Part shown: positions 1-12,600 of the stretch, piece after piece
Position numbering within the stretch: position 1 is the stretch's first letter
Layout of the letters: the number at the start of each line of letters is the position of its first letter
NCBI GenBank assembly: GCA_902728285.1
Contig: CACVBU010000758.1
Span: 992,001-1,056,000, forward strand
Direction of reading: 5' to 3'
Length of the DNA stretch: 64,000 nt
Origin: Clytia hemisphaerica
Taxonomy: Eukaryota; Cnidaria; Hydrozoa; Leptothecata; Clytiidae
Program-made: the position numbers and the translations under genes
Notes under the pieces: model-generated
What the model saw: the letters and a program-made list of their open reading frames with translations, nothing else
The model's database searches: none
What the model was told of the DNA's origin: nothing

Positions 1-78
1 TCAACGCAAAGAAACATTATCAGTTGAAAACCCTCTTAACGTGCAAAACAAAGAAAAGTTATTTTTTCCCTTACCAAG

Positions 79-443
79 AGCGAGCTGAACGATGCATTGC
101 TGGTAAAATCGATGCTAAAGTCCACGAAAATTTTGTCCAAGATGGTTGTTCCAATGTTTTTCAAGATTGTATGAAATTTCACCGGTGCCGTAAGCGTTAC
201 CAGCGAATGATGTTTGAATGTTCTGAAATGGTAAACGGACAGAAATGCACAACAACGTGTGAAAAGAGCCTAAAGAAATTTTTAGTCTCTCAACACATTT
301 CAGGATTCTATCAATGTCGGTGTGATGGTGCCATCTATTTTCAACAGACTTGCCATTCCTTGAAACAGAACATTTTGAATTTGTGTGTTTCAAATCAATT
401 CAAAGGATTTTTGAGTAAAAGAGAATTATTACTAATCAAATGA
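79..443 (+). CDS. GDNF/GAS1 cysteine-rich domain protein, terminal exon (partial)
   Basis: The frame is open from before position 24 to a TGA at 441-443. A pyrimidine-rich tract (62-75) ending in AAG or AGAG at 76-80 is the likely 3' splice site, so I start the exon near 79; upstream exons lie off the window. The encoded peptide has the cysteine spacing of a GDNF/GAS1 domain: GC, DC, HRC and FEC in the first half, then KC, TTTC, QCRC, TC and a final LC. In GDNF-receptor-alpha and GAS1 proteins these modules bind ligand or Hedgehog/RET partners outside the cell. No hydrophobic GPI or membrane tail follows the domain, and only about 18 residues separate the last Cys from the stop, so a secreted form, or anchoring by upstream exons, would be needed. 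Domain call is firm; GFRA-like versus GAS1-like is not decidable from one exon. Confidence 0.68.
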
Positions 444-1770
444 ATATAAAGTAGAACACACCCTAATTGAGTATAAAACCACTGATATCCATTTATCCTG
501 GGTACAGTTTTCGATAAAGTGGTACCCTAATGGTAACACTACTCAATGTGGGTGGAAAAGATTTGAACGGAAAATTTCATTTAGTTATAAATTGACCAAC
601 ATTGAGTAGAGCCACAACAGTTAGGGTGCCACTTTTCTAAGAATTCTAACTAAAGATCGCGGATTTAGTCCAAGGCTTTTAAAAATCAGCATAAATGACA
701 CACCTTAATTCGAACCTCTGTTATTCTCTAATTCGATTAGATTCGAAATCTAACGATAGACCTCTTAGCAAGAAAAGAATTACGTGAAACTCTCTTCGTA
801 ATTCGAGGTTCTGAAGCGAAAAATCGCCTTCTTACTACTGACGATCCAATTACAGTGAACTTTACATTTTACAAGCAAACAAATAGATGACAAAAAATAA
901 AAAATAAAGTATTTATACCTTAACAAATACAGGCACCATATATTAGTTTCCAGAACTGCGTCATTAGGTTATCAGTGTTTCTTGACAGCAATTTTTATTC
1001 AATATTATTTATTTTTGCTTTATTTTTCTAACACTAAAAATATAAAGAACATGTAAACCATTTTTAATCTTTAAATTCAAACTTTCGTTCGGCTCGAGAT
1101 TCTCTTTGATACACAGTGCTTTAAGGCCAAAAATTCAGACACTTCCAAGTGGTGAAAGCTTATTTTTTTCTCAAGTTTAAATTAGTGTCTGTTGCAAACA
1201 ATAAAAAGCAATATAAATTTGATGAAACTTTATTATTTTGGACAATTGTTCCTTATTTTTTGATAATTCATTCATATAAAAACCTATAAAGACTTTAATA
1301 AATTTATAATATTCTATAATATATGACTAATTTTACCCTTGAATTTTTGACATAATTCTTAAAAAAATATTAAAATGAGAATTTTCTTTATAGTTACTGT
1401 ACAGAGCAACCATGTAAATATACAAAATATGAATTTATACTTTTTTATTCGAAGTACGGTATGTACTTAGAATTTTCATATCTTCCTGAGACCAATTGAA
1501 AGGACCCTCCAAAGTAAGCTAAGAAAAGCAAAAGGTGTAAAAATTGATTTAAAAAATGAACTAGAATTCTTTTGATAAAAAACGTGATAAAAGTTATCAA
1601 AATTTATGTACAAGAACCACGGGTATATGCATAGAGGTGCGTGGCCTCCTCCCTTTTTTTGCAGACTAATTTTTATAAACCTTAAAAGCTTATGTTTTTA
1701 TCTTATTAAACGTTTTAGGGTGTTCAGAATGTGCTAAAAGTAAAATATTTGCTTCGTGACAAACTAAGGT
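444..1770. other. Intergenic, AT-rich, no gene seen
   Basis: No convincing exon on either strand. A patch at about 710-830 has the motif ctctaattcgatt and a cgtaattcgaggttc partner, resembling decayed ends of the pogo-like MITEs seen at 59144 and 61512. Confidence 0.4.
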
Positions 1771-2751
1771 TAGGGACCGCAATGGTTTTTTCAAATTGTT
1801 TTTAGCGCATTGAAACCATGCTCATTGGAAAGAGCATCAAAAAAGAAAAAAAATGAGGGGTCATTCATCAAAATCGGCCAAGCCGTTCTCGAGATATGAA
1901 ATTTTCTATCTCCTGAAAATGACCCTTTCTTTGGAACGATTTTCGAGGATTTTTGGAAAAATCATGGTTAAATAGGTGTAAAAGTGAAAATCCGGGGGTT
2001 ATGTCGAAAAATACATTTTTTGCAATAACTTTACTTCTAATGCTATAGCATTGAAACTTGGCACGAAGGTTTTCAAGACAAAGTTTTAATTTTTTATCAA
2101 TTTTTTTTTTCAAATTTTTCGTTTGCCGTACGAATGAATCGAAAATATCCTGTATGCCGGAGAGCTGGCAGATTGTCACTCTCCGTGGACTTTGAACTTT
2201 CGAATTGTAAACAAACACGCGCTCGACAATTCTGTAGAATTTCTCGAATACCAATAAACTTTGAGCCAAAAAAGACAGCAGAGCGCGGTTGAAAATGTTA
2301 ATTTTTATTAACAAACAATATGTAAAAAAGTTGAAATTTCATATTATCTTTGTCTTAATGCAGGGGAGGACAGCTAAAGCCCTCAAAGTGGCTTGTTCCC
2401 CAGAAAAAACTGAATAATTTTTTGTAGGATTTGATTGGGTCAATGAGACAAAAAAAACAATCATCGCTGATCTCTTCCAGTTCCAAAAATGTATAACATC
2501 ATGGGGGTTTGAGGACGCGCTCACCTGTCTAAATCCAATTTTCTGTTGGTAGGTCGTCTGCCATTCAAAATTTTACAAAATTGCTCATATTTTCATAAAA
2601 AATAAAGTTATGGCCACCAAACTTTTACAGGACATTTATTTAATGATAAGAATGCTTCTAAAACTTATCCCATGGTTATAGGTGGTCTAAAACCTAAAAA
2701 CAACATTTTGGTCGATTCCAGCCATTTTACCCCCGTCTTTCGCGGTCCCTA
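1771..2751. mobile_element. TIR DNA transposon/MITE, complete copy (981 bp)
   Basis: The ends are perfect 10-bp inverted repeats: tagggaccgc at 1771-1780 and gcggtcccta at 2742-2751. They are flanked by the direct repeat ctaaggt (1764-1770 and 2752-2758), a 7-bp target-site duplication. The right-hand ~335 bp reappears in inverted orientation at 63666-64000, at the other end of the window. An open frame at 1868-2314 (minus) shows no recognisable domain, so the element looks non-autonomous. The TAGGG start is hAT-like but a 7-bp duplication is not typical, so the superfamily is left open. Confidence 0.85.
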
Positions 2752-3008
2752 CTAAGGTGGGCGAAAATTTTGCCATTCCCACCTCGAATGGGACCATTTT
2801 ACTTTCCATCTATGCTTCATTGCTGTTCGTTTCTCTTTTTCACTCTGCAACCCAATGTGTGGCAAGGCAAAGAGACCCTATGCAAGTAGGTAGAGTTTGA
2901 TCGCAGATAAAAAAGTGTAGCTTAAAACTTAACATAAACTGAGCTCATAGAACAATTAGATTTATAATCGCACGATGAGCTATTTTTTCTTATTTGGCGC
3001 GCCTTCAA

Positions 3009-3440
3009 AGAGAGCAATTAATCGTTAATTGCATCCTTTAGAGAGCAATTAATCGTTAATCACACTCTTCAATGCAGCGCCAATTTTACAAAATTGATTT
3101 TAATGTTTTTTCTTATATTCTTTTTTCATCGAACGTTTTAATTGCATTCGAAATTAGTTTTGTGAGAAAGAAAATCTATAAACAACAATATATGGTTTGG
3201 TAATCGTCAGTAAATAATCATTAGTAAATCATAGTTTTTGTTTAAAAAGAAAACATTGCAGTGTAATTTTTCTTTTCGTTTTTATATTGAAGAAAAAAAA
3301 TGTCTTTGTTTTTTATTATATAGTAAAAAAGTCTCTGACACAGGATTTGGGAGAGAAAAGAATAAGGGGACAAAAGTGTCCCCCCGCCGAAGAGTGCAAA
3401 AAGTGGTAATAGTGCAATTAACGATTAATCGCACTCCTCT
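3009..3440. repeat. Inverted-repeat element with doubled left arm
   Basis: The arm gagcaattaatcgttaat occurs twice at 3009-3029 and 3040-3060 and returns inverted at 3411-3435 (gtgcaattaacgattaatcg). A decayed foldback element just downstream of the WDR41 3' end. Confidence 0.55.
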
Positions 3441-3633
3441 AAACCAATCAGATTCGAGTAATTTTGCACGGCTGACGATTACATAATATACTAATTAAAA
3501 ATCATTTTGGACGCTGAAAAAGCTGAAGCAATTATTTCAAACAAAAATATCGCATTCGATTAATAATTGTACAAAATATGGACCAACAATATTTCTCCAA
3601 AAATGAAGACTCGACGTTCAAAACAACATTTAA

Positions 3634-6600
3634 CTATGAATTAGTTTTGTTCCAGCCCAGTTTTTCGAGCACCATTCTGATAGCTTTATCGTCACCAAGC
3701 CTTTTCTTTAAAGAGTCCTGTAAGAAAGAAGAAACATCCTTGAATAGTAGTAGTAGATTGGAATCGTTTATAAGTCTACGTGTAATAAATTAATAACATC
3801 GTTATATGATAATACAACAATTATTGCTTTTGCATTCTCAAAGCATTGAAAAAGGTTGAGAACACTCAAGGAGACATTGGGATAAAACATCAACTTTATT
3901 TCCAGAAAAGATTGCAGCTTCCCCCAACGTTGACGATATATGAAAAGAGTGTTGTGAGCGAGGGGACGGGGACAAAAGAAGTTGCTATATTAAACCCTAT
4001 GAAACCGTGGTGCTTCAAGCAGGTCCATGTGACATGTGTGATTGATAACAGTTAAAATCTTTGTTAAGTGCAAAAATTCTCACCTTCCACAGAATGACAA
4101 GTCCATCGTTATCAAAAGAAACAAATCCTTCATTGCCACATTCTGTGATTCCCTGAAAAATTGAATTTTATTCAATATTAATGATGTGAAGAAATTTAAA
4201 AAGAATATCTATCAGAAGGTTGGGCGGCAAAGTAACTGCATGCATTTCGTCCGTTATTGGGACTCAACAATACTGCACCACCCTGGCGGAGCAGATATCA
4301 CTGCCATCAAGGTAGAAAGTCTAATCGCAAAACAACTTTTTACTTTACTAACGTTTAGTTTTTGAGATTGCCTTTTCTTCATGTAGATCTAGAATCCTTC
4401 AACACTACAAGAAAAGGGACAATCTCAAAACTTGTAAGGAAAAGTAAAGGTAAGGCAAGCAAAAAAAGACTCAAACACTTATTTTGAGATTGAACTTTTT
4501 TTTTCCTCTACCATTGAGAATGTGTATATAAATGTGGATAAGTTCACCCAAAAACACCGTTTACTTTCGTCGGATCTTTTGTCCATCAAGGAACACCGAC
4601 ATAATGATATTGCCCAATTTTAACAGTTCCAATCCATAGAATTAGACCTGGATCTCTTTAGCTGTACTGGTTCATTCAATTTGATTATAGTCCAAAGTCC
4701 TCCAGGTTATTCAAGAAAATGTAGAAAGTCGTGAAAAAATCTTTGGAAGATCACCAAACAGCATACCTTCACAGAATTTGAATGAGCGTAACATTGACCA
4801 ACTAAATGCAATGGTAGTGGAAATCTCTTGACTTCACTTAAGCTGAAACATAAAAAACATTTTATTTTTATCTGAACTAATACACAGTATCATGGGACGT
4901 ACAAAAAAAGAAACAAGAAACTTTTTCGTCGCATCAGTTTATTGGCCAGTTTTAACCAAAATAATTTACTACTGTGCTTAACTATCTTCAGAAATCACCC
5001 GATTACAGGCACTCTAGGTATTGAAGTAAAAATTGGTGATTCATCAAGCTTTAGTTAGACTTATAGTTTATTCAACTGAAACATGCAAGACATAGATTGT
5101 GCGAGGGTAAAAAGGAAAATATAATTTAAACTAACTTCCTCTCGAACAATCTTGAAAGAAGACTTTTCAGCATAGGTTGTTCTTTCTGTGCCACATCTAA
5201 ATGTCAAAATAAAAAAATATTGAACATGAAATATTCCTCTTACAGTAAAAACAGTCATTAAGTCTTGAGATCACTACAGTACCCAAAGGCTCTCCTGTTT
5301 ACAGCCATCTAGCCGAAAATACGGGATGGCGCAACTTTATCCTATGGATTGTTCCACTTAGCCTCGATTCTTCTCTTTCATCAATGAACATTACACATTG
5401 ATGCATCAGGTAAAAATTTTTTGATATCTTAAGTAATTAAGAGAAGAATCAAGGTAAGTGGAGCAATCCAGAGGCAGATAGCTATTGAAAGAGGAGCCTT
5501 CGGGTCGCCTCCTTCTACGGTCACAGACTTATAGCGTTGGTTTTTATTCAAAGTCCATCGACATCCAGCAGATGAATGAACACACACTACCTACTAAATG
5601 AAGAGATGATAGAGATTGATTGGCATACCTTTATCCAGGGGAACACCTGACCACAAACGGACAGTTCCATCCAAAGATGCAGTGGCCAAGTACTTTCTAT
5701 GGAGAAGAAAGATGTCATAAAACAAAACGTGCTTTTTCCTTTGGATCAAAAGCTTTGTAAACACTAAGGAATCCCTTCGTAAATTTTTTTAAGAAAGAAA
5801 TTATTTCCAGGTGTTTCCTTATTAAGTAACACCAAACTAATCACTTTAAGGGAAGAAACTTTCGCGGAGAGAAACTTTTACAATTTTCACGAATCCAGGT
5901 CTAATTCGCGAAAGTTAATTCCGCGAAAACTTTTGAAAAGTTGATTCACCATAAATATTCTTGTGTCTTGAATTCTTCTTTAAAATGAATTTAACAAAAA
6001 TCTGTATGATAATATTGGACAAGACCGAGAAAAACTGATGAATCGCGATATCTTCGTCTTGCAAAATATTTCGAAAGCTTGATTCACAACAGTCTTTTCC
6101 CTAAAGTATGAATGACAATGTATAGCTTGACTCAAACTCTCCTCCGATTAAAATTTAAAGCAGATTTCCACTTTTAGGCGGGCGATACAGGCTAAAAAAA
6201 TGCATTACCCTTTATTTAGCAAGGCCAAGGCGGTGACTTGAGAATGATGGGCGTTTGTGACACGTGCTATGCATTTCTTGCTGTCTAAGAAAGATAAATT
6301 ATTGAAAATCCAAACGATCCGTGGTGTAAAAAAGAGATAGCTCCTCTTTCGAAAGCTGTCTACCCGAAGGCTTGATGGCACATAGCCATAGTGTGCTAGT
6401 GGGTTGGTTGCCCCCCCCCCTTCAGTATTTTGAAAAATTCTGGTTAGAGGGCCTTTTAAATCCCCCTAGATTTTGAAAACCTTCTTTGCCCCTCCCCCCT
6501 TTTCGAAAAATCTTTTGAGGCCTCACAGTCTCCATTTTCATGAGTTTTTTTACTAAAACGTTTTTTGACATTTTTGGATAAAAAATTGTTATTGCTCTGA

Positions 6601-9600
6601 AAAGGCATGTTTTTACACCGTTTTCCTAAAAAATGCATAAAATATGCTATAATTTACTGCTTTGAAGCCTGAAAATATATTTCTCATTCGGGGGGGAGAA
6701 CACTATGTGGCCTATATGGTACTCTCTGCTTAATGCTAAACAATTAAAGAGAGAGAACAAGGGTAAGTGGAAAAATCCTGGGAAAAAGTGTGGCGTCTCC
6801 TCTACTTTTGGGAGATAGCTATCGAAAGAGGAGCCTCCAGATCGCTTCTGGCTACTGTCGCAAATCAAATAGTTTGAAGGCTGACAGAGATACATATTTT
6901 GAAGTAAGAGATTTCATACATACAAAAAATGAAAACGAAAACTTTTTCAACTGTTGATAAAATATGTGTAAACTTACCATCAAATCGTGCATCGAAAATA
7001 GCAAAGCCACACCCAATTGCTGCTAGTACATAATGCTAAATGATCAAAGAGAAATAATCAGTTTTAGTGTAAAAAAAAATTGTAAAAAAGGATACTTTCG
7101 ATATGTGATGCCTCAGTTTTCCGGGCTAACTAATGCCAAAAGAAGATTTGACCTTGATAAGAGAAAACAAGCTACATGCTGAATGGACCTACCTGAGGAT
7201 TGATGTAATAAAACAATTGAAAAATGAGAACACTAGTATGAAAATGCAGAATAATACGAGAACAACTCGAGAAATTCATGGAATCCGGCGATTCTCTGCT
7301 GTTCTGGCGATTTTTAGAAAGTTCCTGTACCAAAATCAGTTTCATTGAAAATTGAACCATGCTTAATCGTGGACATTCTTATAAATGATGTTTTTGTTTG
7401 AAAATACATGAAACAAAAAAATCCAATGAAAATCTGCAAAAACGGAAATTTCCAGCTTTTTTGGCCGGAAAAACATTTTCTCAAAAATCGAACTCGGTCA
7501 TGTTTTGAGCATTGCGAATACGCATCATTCTGCAAAAAATCAGAGAAAAATAAGGATGAAAATTCGAGAAAATATAAAAAAAACCGGTTTTTCCGGCATA
7601 TTTCCGGCATTTTCGGCCGGAAAAAATGTTTTTCGAAAATCGGACTCCGTCACATTTCAGGTAATGTCATTTTGCATCATTGTGCAAAAAATCACAAAAA
7701 GCTAATGAGCAAATCCTGAGAAGAGCTGGCATCAGACGAACGAACGGACGAACGGACGGACATGTGTTAATTTAAAGGACCTCCACCGGGGTACCCGGAG
7801 GTAGGTCCAAAAAAGGTTATAGGAATGTGTCCTTTATGTGAATCATAGGATTGAAAATTTCTCAAATAGATGAAAATCTTCAAACACTCTTGAAGCAATG
7901 ATAATACCAATAATGAATGGGCTATTCCAGAAAAATTTTTTATCGCCTTTGTTGAGGTCTTTTTTGGAAAAGGTGGCCCCTGTTTTTTTTTCAATCTTCC
8001 AGAACATCCTGGATTTTCGACCTAGTTTTGGCGACCACCCTGAATTTTTACACTCGAAAAACCATTGAAACCAGACATCCCTGGATTTTTTTATTTTCCA
8101 CATCACCCTGGACGGTAGACCTTTTCAACAAAGAGGGTTGATACTACTCCTGCAATAGCCAAAGTCATGGTATGCACCATTGCAATGTCTTCTAACATTA
8201 CATCACGAACACAACAGCTGATTGGTTGCAAGTGACATATCGACTGATTTTACGTCACTTATAACCAATCAGCCGTTGGGTCTATGGTGTGATGTCAAAG
8301 ACATTGCAGTGATGCAAATCATGAATACAAAGCGACAGTATTCTAACCGATTCAGCGACCATTAAATGTTGAACAGAATAAGGGTATGTATGATCGGTAA
8401 TATTCATAAAATTATCGTAATGGTTGAACTTGCGTGTTGCCACTAGCCTGTGCGTTGTCCAAATAATTATACCGCCGTCCATTGAGGCTGACGTAAAAAT
8501 GGCATCTACAAGAGAAATCAAGTTAGGAAATTATGACTAAAAATTAAGCAGTACTGTTTCAATTAAAAAACCCTTAGTTCGTGAGAATGTTAAGAAGATT
8601 CTCCTTGTAAATTCATTAGCAGTCCCCTCAAAAGCAGAACATGATGCCTTAAGGCAAGAAATTTTCGCGGAATTTAATTTCGCGAATCAGAGTTTCAAAA
8701 TAGCATACTTCGCGGAATTTAATTTCGCGAATGAGCCAGTTTCTAAAGTTTCACGGAATTTAATTTCGCGCTTGAGAAATTTCAAAATAATTTTTTTTAC
8801 AGAAAAAATGTTTTTCATATTTTTCATCGATTTCAAGACATATTTTAGTCACATTAACAAACTTTAACAACAAAATAATAAAATCAAATATTCGAATGTT
8901 TCTATGATAAGTCATGATTAAACTTGATCGCCGCCTTCTTCCTCCAAAAAGTCGGATTTCGCGGAATTTAATCTCGCGATTTAGTCATTTTGGTGTGTTT
9001 CGCGGAATTTAATTTCGCGAATTACGCCCAAATTTGCGAAATTAAATTCCGCGAAAATTTCTTCTCCCGAAAATTTCTTCCCTTAAGGTACTAAGGGTTA
9101 ATAGGGTGTAGTAGTCCACACTTTCTATGAATTCAGAAGCTACTGGATCCAACTGAAGTTTAACAAAGATTGTTGTTCTCTTGTAGCAGGATATTAGTTG
9201 TCGAGATCTGTAACAAGCTAATCGTAATTTCTTCAAATTTCAAGAATTTATTCAAATTATGAGCGTGTTTTGTTTTCCTTCTTCTTCCGAAGGGCGAATG
9301 AGCTAACTGACAAAATTTTTACATTTTGCAGGAATAAATTTTCGTCAATCAGCCTAAAATTAGTGAAAATATCATATCATAGGTCCATCTCCTTAAAGCA
9401 ATAAGAACCCAGCTGGCACACAACGTTATTTCAACGTTTATTTAACGTTCACAACGTCTATATAACGTTAGATGAACGTTGAAACAACGTTGTGTGCCAG
9501 CAGGAAATGTAGAACTATGTTTTATACAAAAACAAATTCAATATAAACCTGAGACTAGTGTCAGAGCAGTGACGGATTCACGGTGTGGTAAAAGTTTCTT

Positions 9601-12600
9601 GCATTCTGTGATTTGTTGTGATACGTCATCATCGTCGTTCAATGTGGGTACGTTGTACACAACTGAATGGCGGTAAAAGATAAATTAAGATATAATATAT
9701 ACCTATAACGGACACGATAGACACGATGAAAAACTTACACTTACCTACTTACAACAAAACTTATGTACCTACTGTATGAAATTCGAGATTTTGTAGATCA
9801 CTTGTCACCAGTACCCTTTCATTTGATTCATTCGAAGCTTTCACATTTTGAGAAAGTGGGCACATAATACCATCAAAAAAAAAAGAATCGAAATAAAAAA
9901 GGTTCTTATCAAAATGGTTTTTTGGGTTCAGAAAATGTTACATAGCCATTTTGGAAGCAAGCGTTCGAATTTGTAGAAGCAACTCCCTCCACAAATCGAA
10001 TGTTTGCTTCCAAAATGGCGGAAGGTACGTAACTTAGTCAACTTGAAAAACCACTGTTGAAGCATGTCCTTGATTGTAGTCATAACAAGAACAGTTTATC
10101 ACCAAGAGAGAACTTATTTTGAAAAATATTTGTTATACCTAATGTCGGTTGATCTGTTGCAACGACAATGCGATCCGTCTTTACGAAAATTGCACTATGG
10201 ATGTCTGAGAAAAAGAAGTTCGTACAAATACAAATCAATACAGCGAATACAAATACAAACCAAAGGTATAGAATTTAGTTTGTTCAAATACCAGGTATCC
10301 TTGTGTACATGGAATTTCAGGCAAATTATTCATCGAAGAATTCTCCTCTCATTGAATGCACTCTTCTATTCAGAAAACACTTTCTTTCTTTCTTTCCTGA
10401 CAGACAAAGATTTCGGATTCTTTAATGCACCGTTTAGTAGTCTCGCTATCTCCACGGTGTTCAACCGTAAAAACGGTAGGTAAAAATGCGCACTTTAGTA
10501 CTGTGGAAGGTTAAAGGAATGTAAACATTGTCAATTTTTTTCTTTCCTTTAAAGAGAATGATTTAGATGTTTGAACATGATATCAATGATAATTTTATGG
10601 ATCTCTCCTGAAAATTTCATAAAAATTCATCAAGAGGAAAAGAATTATGATTAAAAGACCTACCATTTCTCTGCTAGGTTTCCTTACGAGAACCGGAATT
10701 TTACCTACCGTTTTTTTTACGGGAAAGAGCGCTAAAATCAATACAATGGAAAATTGTTTGGACGCGTGCGCAGTCGACACTACTAAACGGTGTATTGACA
10801 AGAACTCTTACAATCTAATGAATTCCTTTGAAATATGGCCAGCAAATTGAAAGAAGCATCCCACAGACAAATGTCTTGTCCAGCTGTGATCACAACGCAT
10901 GGCTCACTTCGACCAATAGAAAAACACTGAAAAGAAATGCAGTAGAGTCTCCATAACTCGAACTCGCACGGGGAACACAAATTTGTTTGAAATTTGGAAG
11001 GAAATTTTGAGTTTGGGAGTAAGGCTTAGCGCACTGTTAACTAAAGGGACGAGAAAGATTGTTCGAGTTAAGGTGATAATCGAGTTATAGAGGTTCGAAT
11101 TAAAAAAGGTTCTACTGTTCTATTCTGAGTACAGTTTGGACTTAAGTTCAACAAGAATAATTAGTAATACGAACAGCTTCGATTTGGTGTCACTTTTACA
11201 GACTATATGAAAAAGTCAACTTAAATACCATATTGACCCATCAAAGTTTGGTTATGCAAAAAAAATTTATGTACTCTTTCATTTTAAAACGGTAAATTTG
11301 CCCTTTTTAAAGATATCAAAGTAAATGTCAATTTGAATTACCTTGACTGTACCTTTGTGTTCTGTGATGGTTCGTTTGCACCGTCCTGTCAACACATCCC
11401 AAATCTATGAAAAACAAGAATGGAAGTGTATTTCATGTGATTGGTTTGAAAGTAGATTTTGAGATTTGTTTGAGAGAGGCTCAGCGCCGTTACCTAACGA
11501 AAAATGATACCTGCATACCTTCTAGGTCCATTGTGTTCTCCAGGTTTTCATGTACCCCCATCTGGGGCCTAAAACCCTAAAACCTTCTCTCCCATTGGAA
11601 GATTATTTTTGTGACCAACTGATTCGCTATATTTTGTATAATAACTTAAGAAAAATGACAATTTCCTGCAATGAACACACAAATGCTAGAAATATAGACA
11701 CATAATCATCTATTTGAAATATTTTACCTAATCTTTACACTTTCTACCCCCACTTCCCATAAAATTTCCTGAAATCCCCCATTTGCATTAGTCCCCCCAT
11801 CAAGGTGAAAATACTCACTTCCCCCTCCAGGGCAAAAGTTGATTCCCCCCATCTTCCCATAGGATCACCTCCCTCTTCACACCGTTAACACCAGGGTATT
11901 TTGTGAACCCACCTTAATGGCTTCATCTGAGGAAGCAGTTACGATAACATCAGAGAAATCTTCGATGGAATCCAAGTATTTTCGGATAATAATTGCAGCT
12001 GTGATGGCTCTCTTGTGACCAACAAGCTCACAGACCATCTTTCCAGTCTAGAAAAAATTAAGACTATCATGTTGAAATAGTCTTGATGCATTTTCTAATC
12101 CTGTAGACGTACAGTGGGAAGTTAAAGGACATCATTTAAGGTATCTCCTACCATTTGCTTACACAGCATTTTATTTAACAAAAGAAAGAATAAATTTCAT
12201 CACTCCGCATCGCATTAATTCTGCTGTGTCAACGCTTTGCAAGAGGTGTGCCTCCATATATCTTCAAAAAGATTATCTTTAAATCTATCTTCTACGCAGA
12301 AGGAGCATTTTTAAAGTAAGGATCAAGTTCGAGAATGCAAAAAAAAAAAAAGAGAGAATTTTTAGTAAATTGTGGGAAAGAGAAGTAAAATCATGGTGCT
12401 AAATTTCATGCATCAGATACCTCAATTTCATTAAGAGCATGATGAAAACAATTCGAGGCTCAAAAATACCCAAATCGTAAAGACAATCAGGTCTCAAAAA
12501 ATGTTTATTGGTGCTTATAAAATAGATTGTATCCTAAATAAATAATACAATCTACTTTTGGTGCAACAGACAAGTTTTGTTCATCACAATTCGAGGAGAG

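Noticed and set aside
1868-2314. 148-aa minus-strand frame inside the TIR transposon
   Set aside because: No domain, non-ATG context, lies wholly within a non-autonomous element.
7408-7719. Overlapping plus-strand frames of about 100 aa
   Set aside because: They fall in a degenerate tandem duplication and in an intron of WDR41.
10064-10483. 139-aa plus-strand frame
   Set aside because: Overlaps WDR41 exon 7 on the other strand; no family features.
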